Below are positions 1 to 11,735 of a stretch of DNA of 64,000 nucleotides, in pieces. Source of the stretch: Candidatus Latescibacterota bacterium (GTDB lineage: Bacteria > Latescibacterota > UBA2968); the NCBI GenBank assembly GCA_022824945.1, contig JAJDYX010000043.1:62001-126000 (forward strand), written 5' to 3'. Each line of letters begins with the position of its first letter. Positions within the stretch are counted from its first letter, which is position 1. The translations under genes and the position numbers were made by a program. Below the pieces are notes generated by a model, which saw only the letters and a program-made list of their open reading frames with translations, had not been told where the DNA came from and ran no database searches.

Positions 1-2
1 AT

Positions 3-1382
3 CTGCCCAAAGGGATGGATCCAGAATTACACCGGACCTTCGCGCAGGCTTATGAACATCTCAAAAACGCGTCGGAATGGCTACAATCCCTATCGCCCGA
101 TACCGCCATAGCGCGCTGTGTAGAAAAACTCGGCCTCCTGCCCTTTGTACATACCCAGCCTATGGGCGCAACACATGTCGGCAATTTCATCCGCATCTTA
201 TCTCTCGTCCGCGAATGGACAGCGCAGGGATTGCATTGGGGGCAGGTAGTGACCGAACTGCGTGCCCTCATCGACGACAGAGACTACAAAATTGAACAAA
301 TGACCATCCCCTCCGCACAGGAAAACGTCGTGCGATTGATGAACCTGCACCAGGCTAAGGGATTACAGGGCAAAATCGTCTTCCTCGCCGACCCCTATGA
401 CACGAGTTACACGCGCTATGGTCCCGAGTTTCACGTATCCCGCACCAGCGACGAACCCTTTTTGGCATTGCCCATTACAAAACCCCGCGGACCATATCAA
501 CGCGAGGTCGTTGCCGAGCCTGTGGGTTGGGAAGACGCCGAAGCCGAAGAGACGCAATTTTTGCAAGGCGAAGAACTGCGATTGCTCTACGTAGCAGCAA
601 CGCGCGCAGAAAATTTGCTCATAATATCCACCTACGAGGAAAAACCCGACCATGGGCCATGGTCGCCGCTCTATCCCCATCTAAAAAATGTGCCCGAACT
701 GGCGCACGGCGACCGTTCATCGCATCCCACCTCAGAGACGCTATCAACCAAAACGCCGTCTGTGGAATTGGAACGAGAGCAAAGAGATCAATTCTGGCAA
801 ACTGTGAAAAAAGAATCATTTAAAGTCGCGCAGGTGACAGATGATCGGGCAGACATCACATATACGGACGAAGGGCGATCAGCAACACCAGCGGGTAAAG
901 GAGCAGCGTATGGAACCGTGATCCACCAGATATTTGACGACGCCATCAACAGGCGATTGCCCGATGATCTCACACCTTATATCGCGCATTTGCTGAATGA
1001 GGCGGGTGCAGACGCCGAGTTTTTGCCGAACGCACTGGACGCATTGCAGCAATTTCGCAACTCGGAGATATGGGCAGAAATACAGGCTTCAGAAACCGTA
1101 TATACCGAAGTCTCCTTTGCCGTATCGCAAGCGGAGAACAGCCTCTCGCCCAACGAGATTATTCGAGGCGTCATCGATCTGGTCTATCGCCTGCACGGAG
1201 GATGGAAAATCGTCGATTACAAAACCAATGTGGTCAAAACCGACGAAGATGTACGAGCACTGTGCGAACAAACGGCCGACCAGGTGAACACCTATACCAG
1301 ACACTGGGAGAATTTCACCGGTGAAACGGTCATCGCCAAAGGCTTGTGGCTGACGGAAAGACGTGAATTTAGAGAAGTTTAA
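3..1382 (+). CDS. AddA/RecB-like helicase-nuclease, C-terminal part (5' truncated by window edge)
   Basis: This is the C-terminal end of a UvrD-superfamily helicase fused to a PDDEXK nuclease, as in AddA, which resects double-strand breaks for recombination. The frame is open to the left edge, so the gene starts outside the window. Numbered from the Met at 15, helicase motif V (LHQAKGL, about 111-117) and motif VI (LYVAATRA, 191-198) are clear. The nuclease follows with GTVIHQIF (His304), GVIDLV (Asp388) and VDYKTN (Asp401, Lys403), the AddA nuclease arrangement. The four-Cys iron-sulfur pattern of AddB is not seen, which favours AddA. An AddB partner would lie upstream if the operon is normal. 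The family is secure; AddA versus another RecB-like exonuclease is inferred. Confidence 0.85.
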   Translation: MPKGMDPELHRTFAQAYEHLKNASEWLQSLSPDTAIARCVEKLGLLPFVHTQPMGATHVGNFIRILSLVREWTAQGLHWGQVVTELRALIDDRDYKIEQMTIPSAQENVVRLMNLHQAKGLQGKIVFLADPYDTSYTRYGPEFHVSRTSDEPFLALPITKPRGPYQREVVAEPVGWEDAEAEETQFLQGEELRLLYVAATRAENLLIISTYEEKPDHGPWSPLYPHLKNVPELAHGDRSSHPTSETLSTKTPSVELEREQRDQFWQTVKKESFKVAQVTDDRADITYTDEGRSATPAGKGAAYGTVIHQIFDDAINRRLPDDLTPYIAHLLNEAGADAEFLPNALDALQQFRNSEIWAEIQASETVYTEVSFAVSQAENSLSPNEIIRGVIDLVYRLHGGWKIVDYKTNVVKTDEDVRALCEQTADQVNTYTRHWENFTGETVIAKGLWLTERREFREV

Positions 1383-1707
1383 AAGATGGCGTTTAACAAA
1401 AATTAACGTCCTGTTCCTATACTGAGTATGAACCGAGTTCTTCGCGAATGACTTTGCGTAGTGTTTGTTCCACAGAAAGACGTGAATTTATAACCGTTTA
1501 AGTTGTTGTTTTTTTTTCTGATAATTCTTTGGGACACAGAGGGTTTTAAGAAAAAAAGTAAGGTTGACAAAATCGTTAAAATTCAGTAAATTATAGTGTT
1601 TATATTTGGGTAAAAAATCAATCATTTTTGAACCTGAAAAACCGCTTCATTCAACACCTCAAAAAATCATTCACAAAGAGCTTGACGCGCTTGGGAGAGA
1701 CGCATTC
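1383..1707. other. Intergenic region upstream of dnaN with a 16-bp direct repeat
   Basis: This 325-base stretch is AT-rich towards its right end and carries the dnaN promoter. The 16-mer GAAAGACGTGAATTTA occurs at 1356-1371, inside the end of the upstream gene, and again at 1475-1490, so part of the gene end was copied into the spacer. An in-frame TTG at 1606 could extend dnaN, but it lacks a ribosome binding site and the extra residues do not resemble the clamp N-terminus. Confidence 0.5.
1564..1592 (+). promoter_or_regulatory. Sigma70-type promoter for dnaN
   Basis: TTGACA at 1564-1569 is followed after 17 bases by TAAATT at 1587-1592. Transcription would start near 1599, leaving a leader of about 110 bases before the dnaN ATG. 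The -35 is perfect and the -10 matches 4 of 6. Confidence 0.55.
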
Positions 1708-2883
1708 ATGAAAGTATCAATAGAAAAAGATGAACTCCTCAAAGGTATCCAGGCTGTGATCGATATTGTCCCCTCTAAAACCGCATTGCCAGTATTGTCC
1801 AATATCTTGATAGATGCAAACAATGGTAGCGATGTGTGTTTGAGTGCCACAGATCTCGATATATCAATAACATGCAAACTTTCAGCCACCATCGAAGACG
1901 CCGGGGCAACAACGGTGCCAGCGCGCAAATTCTCAGAAATTGTGCGCGAGTTGCCCGAAGAATCCCTATCCCTCACCGCCGAAGAAGGTCGTGTAACGCT
2001 TCAGCGCCAAAGTGGTGCCGAAGGAACTTATGCCTTGATGTCGGTGCCATCTGACGATTTCCCCGAACTACCTTCAGAGATTGAAGGTCCCGAGATCACG
2101 TTTCTATCCGATGAAGAAGAGGATGCTGAGGACTCTTCGGCTGATAGCAATGTCCTCAGCGAGATGATTTCTAAAACGGTCTTTGCCGTATCTCGCGATG
2201 AAACTCGCCCGGTGCTCACAGGCGTGCTCTGGCAGGTTGGTAATGGACGCATGACCATGGTGGCAACAGATGGTCATCGCCTGGTCAAATATTCGCGGAT
2301 TCAGGATGGATTACCCGAGGAAAATAAAGAGGCCATTGTTCCCCCTCATGCTCTGAATCAGGTGGTTAAACTCATGGGCGGGGGGGCAGATCTTCAAAAA
2401 GTCCAACTCGGGCAAAGCCATGTGCTCTTTTCACTGGGCGACGAAGACGCCATCCAGATTTTCTCTCGACTGATTGAAGGTCCCTATGTCGATTACGAAC
2501 AGGTGATTCCCCAAAACAACGGCAAGCGCCTTCGCGTTTCGAACAGCCAATTGCTGCCTGCTGTGCGGCGCGTATCCATTCTGGCAAGTGCTCAAACCCA
2601 TCAATTGCGGCTCGAACTCCAAAAGAACGAACTCGCATTATCAGCGACCAGCCAGGAAATAGGTGGCGAAGCACGCGAATCTATGGGTGTTGAATACGAC
2701 GCCGATGAAATGACCATTGGATATAATTCCGGCTATCTACAAGACGTGCTCCGGCGCATTAACTGTGACGAAGTGCTCTTTGAACTCGACAGCGCTGTGG
2801 CCGCGGGAATCATCAGACCCGGAGAACAACTCGAAGGCGAAGACTATCTTTGTCTCCTTATGCCCTTGCGGCTCAATGAATGA
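1708..2883 (+). CDS. dnaN: DNA polymerase III beta subunit (sliding clamp)
   Basis: The homodimeric ring that tethers DNA polymerase III to DNA; 391 residues in three repeated clamp folds. The N-terminus MKVSIEKDELLKGIQ and the C-terminal YLCLLMPLRL are typical. The start is set at ATG 1708, preceded by GGGAGAGA at 1692-1699; a longer in-frame extension to TTG 1606 lacks support. A very acidic stretch (about residues 132-147, SDEEEDAEDSS) lies between domains 1 and 2, where E. coli DnaN has a short linker. The stop overlaps the recF start by four bases (ATGA), so the two are translationally coupled. It lies about 20 kb from dnaA and on the opposite strand, unlike the usual dnaA-dnaN order. 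Confidence 0.96.
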   Translation: MKVSIEKDELLKGIQAVIDIVPSKTALPVLSNILIDANNGSDVCLSATDLDISITCKLSATIEDAGATTVPARKFSEIVRELPEESLSLTAEEGRVTLQRQSGAEGTYALMSVPSDDFPELPSEIEGPEITFLSDEEEDAEDSSADSNVLSEMISKTVFAVSRDETRPVLTGVLWQVGNGRMTMVATDGHRLVKYSRIQDGLPEENKEAIVPPHALNQVVKLMGGGADLQKVQLGQSHVLFSLGDEDAIQIFSRLIEGPYVDYEQVIPQNNGKRLRVSNSQLLPAVRRVSILASAQTHQLRLELQKNELALSATSQEIGGEARESMGVEYDADEMTIGYNSGYLQDVLRRINCDEVLFELDSAVAAGIIRPGEQLEGEDYLCLLMPLRLNE

Positions 2884-3968
2884 TGTATGTCTCCTCACTT
2901 AAACTCACTAATTTTCGAAACTTTGAGCAGGCTGAATTTACATTTGATCAGGCAAAAACGGCAATTTGGGCAGATAATGCCCGCGGGAAATCAAATGTTT
3001 TAGAAGCGTTGTACTTTTTGGCACTGGCCAAATCGGGCCGAGGTGCCAGAGATCGGGACGTGCTCAGGTGGGGTGCTAACTATTTCGTGATCGACGCCCA
3101 GATAGAGCGCGAAGATCGTTCCTTTCCCATTCGCATTGCCTACGATCCCCTCGTCGGCAAGAAACAAGCCTCTCTTGCAGAGACATCTCTTCCCCGCCTT
3201 TCAGACCTTATTGGCGCATTCAACGCTGTTTTATTTTCCCCCGAAGATGTAGATCTCGTATTGCGGGAACCGGCTCAGCGCCGCCGTATTTTAGATATTC
3301 TTGTTTCGCAATCAAGCGCGTCCTATTTGGCTGATCTGGAAGGGTATCAGCGCGTTTTGGCGCAGCGCAATCGATTATTAAAAGACCGCCGTTCAGCATT
3401 ATTATCAAATCCCGAACAAGTTGAACCGTGGAATGAGCAATTGTCCAATTTGGGTGCTCGCATTATATCTCGCCGTCTCGAAGCACTCAATGACATACAA
3501 CATCTTCTATCGGAATACTATCAGGCCATCGCGCCCACATCCGAAAAAATGAAAGCGAGTTACCGCAGTCCCATATCCCTGGAAACGCGCGATCAGGGCA
3601 GGGAAATACTCTTCGAAGCTCTAACGACCCGCTTGCCACAAGAAGTCGAATTGCGATATACACTTACAGGACCGCACCGCGACAATCTGATTTTTACGCT
3701 TGATGACAAAGCCGTACATCAATTCGCATCCCAGGGCCAACTGAAAACGGTCCTGCTTTCTTGGAAATTGGCCGAAGCGACGTTTTTAGAGCAACAGACC
3801 GGGTGGCGCCCTGTCTTGCTGATGGATGATGTGTTTTCAGAACTCGATCCCAATCGGGCAAAAGCCGTATTGAACCTGATCCCCGATTTTGGGCAGGTCG
3901 TAGTAACCTCAGCGCGCGATCCAGATTTGGATTTTGAAGCACATGGGTTTCGGCTGTTGAAATTGTGA
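2880..3968 (+). CDS. recF: DNA replication and repair protein RecF
   Basis: An SMC-like ATPase that loads RecA at single-strand gaps with RecO and RecR. The 362 residues match the usual length. The Walker A loop is ADNARGKSN (about 32-40), with Ala where the first Gly usually stands. The signature region is GPHRDNL followed by ASQGQLKTV, and Walker B is VLLMDDVFSELD near residue 312. The gene overlaps dnaN by ATGA; a second ATG three bases further on is an equally good start. The dnaN-recF-dciA-gyrB order is the conserved replication gene block. Confidence 0.95.
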   Translation: MMYVSSLKLTNFRNFEQAEFTFDQAKTAIWADNARGKSNVLEALYFLALAKSGRGARDRDVLRWGANYFVIDAQIEREDRSFPIRIAYDPLVGKKQASLAETSLPRLSDLIGAFNAVLFSPEDVDLVLREPAQRRRILDILVSQSSASYLADLEGYQRVLAQRNRLLKDRRSALLSNPEQVEPWNEQLSNLGARIISRRLEALNDIQHLLSEYYQAIAPTSEKMKASYRSPISLETRDQGREILFEALTTRLPQEVELRYTLTGPHRDNLIFTLDDKAVHQFASQGQLKTVLLSWKLAEATFLEQQTGWRPVLLMDDVFSELDPNRAKAVLNLIPDFGQVVVTSARDPDLDFEAHGFRLLKL

Positions 3969-3977
3969 ATAAACGTT

Positions 3978-6340
<2,363 letters not shown>

Positions 6341-6347
6341 AGACGGC

Positions 6348-6375
6348 GGCTGGGGGCTGGGGACTGGGGGCTGGT
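6348..6375. repeat. 7-bp tandem repeat array between gyrB and gyrA
   Basis: Four heptamers run without a gap: GGCTGGG, GGCTGGG, GACTGGG, GGCTGGT. A related array lies in reverse orientation at 61689-61716. It begins eight bases after the gyrB stop. Confidence 0.7.
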
Positions 6376-6454
6376 TAGGCGATCATCTCGCGTTTTATCC
6401 CGTATTACAACCTGTGGGGCTGATCGCTTGATAACAAAAAGGAGATGATGGACA

Positions 6455-9088
6455 ATGATGATAGAACGATCGCGGGTGATCCCTGTTGAAATTGGTGATG
6501 AGTTGAAGAAGTCCATGCTCGATTATTCGATGAGCACACTGGTCAATCGCGCATTGCCGGATGTGCGCGATGGAATGAAACCATCGCAAAGACGCATTCT
6601 GGTAGCGATGAACGACCTCGGCCTGGGCGCAAACCGGCAGCATCGAAAATGCGCTCATATTGCCGGTCATGCCTCGGGAAATTATCATCCGCACGGTGAA
6701 GACATTGTCTATCCAACGCTGGTGCACCTGGCGCAGGATTTTAAGCTGCGTTATCCACTCGTAGATGGGCAGGGTAATTTTGGCTCCATCGACGGATATC
6801 CGCCCGCTGCAATGCGCTACACAGAAGCGCGTATGGCCGGACCGGGTCAGGAGATGTTGAACGACCTCGAGAAAGAGACCGTTGATTATCGCCCAAACTA
6901 CGACGAGCGCCTGGAAGAACCCCAGGTATTGCCTTCTGCGTTTCCAAACATGGTTTGCAACGGTGCTGTAGGCATTGCCACCACAATGGCTACGGCTATT
7001 CCGCCGCACAATTTGGGAGAGGTCGTCAATGGCCTCGTCGCACTAATCGACAATCCCGAATTGGATATCGTTGAATTGACGGAATATGTCAAAGCACCCG
7101 ACTTTCCAACCGGCGGCATCATTTATGGCATGGGTGGCGTTTTAGATGCCTATACCACGGGCCGCGGACATCTGCGGATTCGGGCAAAAGCCGATATAGA
7201 AGAAGACAAAACCGGACGGGAAACCATTATCATCACAGAAATCCCCTATATGGTGAACAAAACAACGCTATTGGAAAAAATGGCGGATCTGGTACGCGAA
7301 AAACGCATTGAGGGGATTTCAAATATTCAGGATGAATCCGACCGCGACGGGTTGCGCATCGTCGTGGAACTCAAACGCGATGTGGTCGGAGATGTGATCT
7401 TGAACCAACTCTACAAACACACCCAATTGGAAACGACGTTTGCGGCCAATATGGTTGCGCTGGTCAACGGCCAGCCGCAACAAGTGACCTTGAAGCATAT
7501 GTTACAGTGCTATATCGACCACCGCCACGATGTCGTGAAACGACGCACGGAATACGAACTGCGAGTAGCTGAAGATCGCGCACATATCCTGGAAGGATTA
7601 ATACTCGCGCAGGACAATATCGACGAAGTGATCCGTATTATCCGCAGTTCAAATGATACCAATGAAGCGCGGCGTGCGTTGACACAGCTCAAATTGTCCG
7701 CACCACAACTCGAATCGCTTGTAGGACAACACCTATCGGGAGAAGAACAACGCCAATTGTCCGAACGCCAGGTACAGGCCATTCTGTCCATGACATTGCA
7801 GCGATTGACCAACATGGAGCAGCAAAAGATAGCAGATGAATACTCCGACCTGACGCAAGAGATTGAACGCTTGCGCTCTATTCTGGACAACCGCGAATCG
7901 CGCATGCAAATCGTCAAAGACGAACTGGGTGTAATGCGCGAAAAATACGGCGACGAGCGACGGTCAGAAATCGTGTTCGCGGCCTCTGAGTTCAGTATTG
8001 AAGATTTGATCCGCGAAGAAGATATGGTCATTACAATTTCTCACAATGGGTATATCAAACGCATTCCAGTATCCACCTATCGCGCACAAAACCGGGGTGG
8101 ACGCGGGATTACAGGGATGCGAACAAAAGATGAAGATTTTGTAGAAAGTTTATTCGTGGCTTCCACGCACAGTTATATCCTCGTATTGACAGATCGAGGA
8201 CACTGTGTGTGGTTAAAAGTGCATGAAATTCCTCGGGGTACGCGTCAAGCGCGCGGTCGGCCCATTGTCAACGTAGTGGATATCCCCTATGGACATAAGG
8301 TAGCCGAAGTCGTGCCTGTGCGCGAGTTTGATGAAGATCACTATCTGTTGTCTATAACCCGAAAGGGACTGACAAAAAAGACCGCGCTATCGGCATATAG
8401 TCGCCCGCGCAAAGGTGGTATTATTGCGATGAATGTGCGGGAAGACGATCAGCTAATCAAAGCCGCAATTACTGGGGGTGACGACCAGGTGATCATCGCC
8501 ACAGAGCACGGGCAGGCTGTGTACTTTGAAGAAAACAAAGTGCGGGCTATGGGGCGCAACTCACAGGGTGTGCGCGGCGTGTCTTTGCAAGGCGATGATG
8601 TCGTGGTGGGCATGGTGGTCGTTAATCCCGAAGACGTAGAGCAGTCTCATTTATTGACCGTCTGTGCCAATGGATATGGCAAACGCTCGCCAGTTTCGGA
8701 GTATCGCCTGACAAACCGGGGTGGTAAAGGCGTAATCAACATCAAAACAACAGACCGCAATGGTCCTGTGGTATCGGTGATGGGCGTGACGGAAGATAGC
8801 CGCGACGATATGGTGATTGTGACACAGAATGGCATCTTGATCCGACAGAAAGTCGCGGACGTGAGCGTAATTGGGCGCAATACGCAGGGTGTGCGCCTGA
8901 TCAACCCGGATGAAGGCGATCAGGTGATCGATGTGGCGCAGGTCAGCCAAGATGAGGAAGAAGGCGAAACCGAGGTGGACGCGACATCTGAAGAAGTAAG
9001 TGAAAGTGGAGATGAGAATACGGCTGAGGAGAACGGAACGATGAAGGCATTATGGCGCGAGGTGCAAAAACGAACAGGATGGAAGTGA
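6455..9088 (+). CDS. gyrA: DNA gyrase subunit A
   Basis: The DNA cleavage and rejoining subunit of gyrase, 877 residues. The active-site tyrosine is Tyr122 in AAMRYTEAR. The C-terminal beta-pinwheel carries the GyrA-box-like QNRGGRG and further blade repeats (LTNRGGKGV), so it is gyrase and not topoisomerase IV. Residue numbering coincides with E. coli through the quinolone region, where HPHGEDIVYP places Asp at 83 and Pro at 87 instead of Ser and Asp. The tail is acidic (about residues 825-860). The start is ATG 6455, with AAGGAG at 6439-6444; ATG 6458 is an alternative. Confidence 0.96.
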   Translation: MMIERSRVIPVEIGDELKKSMLDYSMSTLVNRALPDVRDGMKPSQRRILVAMNDLGLGANRQHRKCAHIAGHASGNYHPHGEDIVYPTLVHLAQDFKLRYPLVDGQGNFGSIDGYPPAAMRYTEARMAGPGQEMLNDLEKETVDYRPNYDERLEEPQVLPSAFPNMVCNGAVGIATTMATAIPPHNLGEVVNGLVALIDNPELDIVELTEYVKAPDFPTGGIIYGMGGVLDAYTTGRGHLRIRAKADIEEDKTGRETIIITEIPYMVNKTTLLEKMADLVREKRIEGISNIQDESDRDGLRIVVELKRDVVGDVILNQLYKHTQLETTFAANMVALVNGQPQQVTLKHMLQCYIDHRHDVVKRRTEYELRVAEDRAHILEGLILAQDNIDEVIRIIRSSNDTNEARRALTQLKLSAPQLESLVGQHLSGEEQRQLSERQVQAILSMTLQRLTNMEQQKIADEYSDLTQEIERLRSILDNRESRMQIVKDELGVMREKYGDERRSEIVFAASEFSIEDLIREEDMVITISHNGYIKRIPVSTYRAQNRGGRGITGMRTKDEDFVESLFVASTHSYILVLTDRGHCVWLKVHEIPRGTRQARGRPIVNVVDIPYGHKVAEVVPVREFDEDHYLLSITRKGLTKKTALSAYSRPRKGGIIAMNVREDDQLIKAAITGGDDQVIIATEHGQAVYFEENKVRAMGRNSQGVRGVSLQGDDVVVGMVVVNPEDVEQSHLLTVCANGYGKRSPVSEYRLTNRGGKGVINIKTTDRNGPVVSVMGVTEDSRDDMVIVTQNGILIRQKVADVSVIGRNTQGVRLINPDEGDQVIDVAQVSQDEEEGETEVDATSEEVSESGDENTAEENGTMKALWREVQKRTGWK

Positions 9089-9118
9089 ACAACACAATAT
9101 TTTAAATTGGAATACACA

Positions 9119-9150
9119 GCGGCAGAGAAAAATCTCTGCCGCTTTTTTCT
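9119..9150 (+). terminator. Rho-independent terminator of gyrA
   Basis: GCGGCAGAGA (9119-9128), loop AAAA, TCTCTGCCGC (9133-9142), then six T and further T-rich sequence. It ends the dnaN-gyrA block. The other strand has no T-run, so it does not obviously serve hom. Confidence 0.9.
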
Positions 9151-9162
9151 TTTTTCATCCTC

Positions 9163-10458
9163 TCATGGATGCAAAATCCGAATAATCTGCGGTTTTTCAG
9201 TCACCGCGGACAAATTCCCGATGCGCGTGATGGCGCGTTGCATCGCGGATTCGGGAGCATCGTGTGTGATCATGATCAGAGGAACCGTGCCACCTTCTGT
9301 TTCCGAGCGTCCGTGCTGAATGACCGTTTCTATACTGATGCCTTCACCGGCAAAGAGTGCTGCAACCCGCGCCAGAACCCCGGGTTTGTCGTGAACAGTA
9401 AGACGACAATAGCTACCGGTCTGAATATCGCCGATGGGAACGAGGTCTGCCTCGGGCAGCGGAGCAAGCGGTGCTCCCGCGGGGCCAAGACCGTCTTTGC
9501 GCCGCTCCGCAATGGCGACGAGGTCAGCGACCACCGCGCTGGCCGTGGGCAATTCGCCAGCGCCTTTGCCGTAAAAGACCTGGGCGTCAACCGCACTACC
9601 GACAATTTCCACAGCATTAAACTCATTGCGAATATCGGCCAGGAGTGCATCGTGGGGCACAAAGGCGGGATGCACGCGCGCTTCAATGCGACTGCCCACC
9701 ACGCTGGCTATACCGAGCAATTTGATGGTATAGCCGAGTTCGCGGGCAAAATCGATATCTAATGCGGTAATATGAGAGATACCCTCTTTGAGAATATCGC
9801 CGGACGAGACGCGCTGGCGGAAGGCGAGACGACAGAGAAGCGCGAGCTTTTGAGCCGCATCCGTGCCGTCGATGTCCATAGTGGGATCGGCTTCGGCAAA
9901 CCCTTTGTCCTGTGCTTCTTTGAGCATGGGATCAAAATCCTCTCCGGCTTCTGTCATGCGGGTGAGGATGTAATTGGTCGTGCCGTTGAGAATGCCGTAA
10001 AGCGATTGAATATTGTTGGCTACCAGACCCTGACTGAGCGTCTGAATAATGGGAATACCACCGCATACACTGGCTTCAAAGCCCAGCCCAACATTGTTTT
10101 GAACCGCAGCTTCAAAGAGGCTGTCGCCGCGTTCGGCAAGAAGCGCTTTGTTGGCCGTAACAACGTCTTTGCCATTTTGAAGCGCCGCGAGGACGAGGTC
10201 ATAAGCCGCATCAACCCCGCCCATCACTTCGACCACAATCTGGATTGCAGGGTCGGAGACCACATCCATGGGATTGGTCGTAAAACGGTCGGGAAGCAAA
10301 TCAATTGTACGAGATTTGGACAAATCGCGCACAGCAACTTTGCGAATATTGAGATCGAGACCTCGAACGTCTTTGAATTCGCGTTCCCGGTCTCGAAGGA
10401 TGCGGGCCACACCACCACCGACAACGCCCATGCCAATCAAGCCAATACCAATTGCCAC
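9163..10458 (-). CDS. hom: Homoserine dehydrogenase with ACT domain
   Basis: Reduces aspartate semialdehyde to homoserine with NAD(P)H, the branch point to threonine and methionine. The 431 residues match the monofunctional ACT-containing form. The Rossmann motif is GLIGMGVVGGG (7-17), followed by ANKALLAERG. The family signature is ADPTMDIDGTDAAQKLALL (about 194-213), and its Lys is the catalytic residue. The C-terminal ACT domain starts RLTVHDKPGVLARVA (about 355) and probably binds threonine. The start codon is GTG, with GAGGT five bases upstream. It stands alone and is transcribed away from the alcohol dehydrogenase gene. Confidence 0.95.
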   Translation of the reverse strand: MAIGIGLIGMGVVGGGVARILRDREREFKDVRGLDLNIRKVAVRDLSKSRTIDLLPDRFTTNPMDVVSDPAIQIVVEVMGGVDAAYDLVLAALQNGKDVVTANKALLAERGDSLFEAAVQNNVGLGFEASVCGGIPIIQTLSQGLVANNIQSLYGILNGTTNYILTRMTEAGEDFDPMLKEAQDKGFAEADPTMDIDGTDAAQKLALLCRLAFRQRVSSGDILKEGISHITALDIDFARELGYTIKLLGIASVVGSRIEARVHPAFVPHDALLADIRNEFNAVEIVGSAVDAQVFYGKGAGELPTASAVVADLVAIAERRKDGLGPAGAPLAPLPEADLVPIGDIQTGSYCRLTVHDKPGVLARVAALFAGEGISIETVIQHGRSETEGGTVPLIMITHDAPESAMQRAITRIGNLSAVTEKPQIIRILHP

Positions 10459-10564
10459 TTTTACCTCATAAGGTTAGAGATGAAAATTTTTGCGTTTTTC
10501 TTTATACTGTCAAAGTGTTAAAGTGTATCCTAAGGCCTTTCTCTTGTCAAGAAAAGGATTCGAT

Positions 10565-11647
10565 ATGGGTGATTTGCCAAAAACAATGCCCGCGGTGATG
10601 TGCCGCGCGCCCGAAGATTATCGCCTGGAAGAATACGCAGTGCCACAGGTAGAGGCGGGTGAGGTTCTAATCCGCGTGCAAGCGGTCGGTATATGTGCAA
10701 GCGATTTGAAGTGTTATCAGGGAGCACCCATGTTTTGGGGCGATGCCCATCGCGAGGGCTATTGCCAGGCACCGATTATTCCCGGGCACGAATTTGTGGG
10801 AGAGGTCGTTGCACTGGGTGACGGAGTTGGTGACAAATGCGGATTGGCGATCGGCGACCTCGCAGTATCGGAGCAGATTGTGCCATGTGGCGCGTGTCGT
10901 TATTGCTTGCGCGGGCAATACTGGATGTGCATGGTACACGATATTTACGGCTTTCGTCAGGCCACATTTGGCGCAATGGCCGAATATTGTAGATTGCCTG
11001 CCAAAGCCTTAAATTATCGCGTCCCAAAATCCATTCCCACCGCGCATGCAGCTTACGTAGAACCCCTCGCCTGTGCGATTCACGCGGTCGAACGCGGCAA
11101 TATTCAGTTAAATGACACCGTCGTAATTGCCGGTGCGGGACCACTGGGCCTGGGTATGGTTGCCGCTGCGCGAATGAAGAATCCCGCTTTGTTAATTGCG
11201 TTAGATCTAAGTGATAGGCGATTGGAAATAGCCAGAGCCTGTGGGGCAGATCTGGGATTGAATCCAAATTCGGTGGATGTGATTGACGAAGTCCATAAAT
11301 TGACAGAGGGTTATGGTTGCGATGTGTATATCGAGGCGACCGGGCATCCCGCAGCAGTAGAACAGGGACTGCTTATGATTTGCAAACTCGGCACATTTGT
11401 CGAGTTCAGCGTGATGCGCGAGCCTGTGACAACGGATTGGACGATTATTGGCGATACAAAAGAACTCAATATTCACGGCGCGCACTTGAGTCCTCATTGT
11501 TATCCCATTGCCATTCGAATGCTGGAACAGGGACTCCTCCCAATGGACCAGATCGTAACCCATCAATTGCCACTTGAGGATTTTCACAAGGGTATTGACC
11601 TCGTCGCAGACGGAACGCAGTCCGTAAAGGTGACATTGAGACCATAG
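10565..11647 (+). CDS. Zinc-dependent medium-chain alcohol/polyol dehydrogenase
   Basis: A 360-residue MDR-family oxidoreductase like threonine 3-dehydrogenase and sorbitol or erythritol dehydrogenases, oxidising a secondary alcohol with NAD(P). Catalytic zinc ligands are in GICASDLK and GHEFVGEVVALG; structural zinc ligands are in CGACRYCLRGQYWMC. The nucleotide-binding loop is IAGAGPLGLG (near residue 202). The start at ATG 10565 follows AAAGG and begins the conserved MPAVMCRAPEDYRLEE segment; an upstream in-frame ATG at 10490 is unlikely. It heads a + strand run with an SDR and a cupin that could oxidise sugar-derived alcohols. The exact substrate cannot be read from sequence. Confidence 0.85.
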   Translation: MGDLPKTMPAVMCRAPEDYRLEEYAVPQVEAGEVLIRVQAVGICASDLKCYQGAPMFWGDAHREGYCQAPIIPGHEFVGEVVALGDGVGDKCGLAIGDLAVSEQIVPCGACRYCLRGQYWMCMVHDIYGFRQATFGAMAEYCRLPAKALNYRVPKSIPTAHAAYVEPLACAIHAVERGNIQLNDTVVIAGAGPLGLGMVAAARMKNPALLIALDLSDRRLEIARACGADLGLNPNSVDVIDEVHKLTEGYGCDVYIEATGHPAAVEQGLLMICKLGTFVEFSVMREPVTTDWTIIGDTKELNIHGAHLSPHCYPIAIRMLEQGLLPMDQIVTHQLPLEDFHKGIDLVADGTQSVKVTLRP

Positions 11648-11677
11648 GGACGGCACAGGAGCCTGTGGTCGCTCGTC

Positions 11678-11702
11678 ATTGCGGCACGATTAAAGCCGCA
11701 AT
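11678..11702. promoter_or_regulatory. Intergenic hairpin between two dehydrogenase genes
   Basis: ATTGCGGC (11678-11685) and GCCGCAAT (11695-11702) form an 8-bp perfect stem with a 9-base loop. There is no T-run. It may stabilise or separate the two cistrons. Confidence 0.35.
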
Positions 11703-11735
11703 CCAGGAAATTTTTGCTGACCACTGGAGAACAAC

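Noticed and set aside
1606..1707. Upstream extension of dnaN from TTG 1606
   Set aside because: There is no ribosome site, the added 34 residues do not resemble the clamp, and the predicted transcript starts only a few bases before it.
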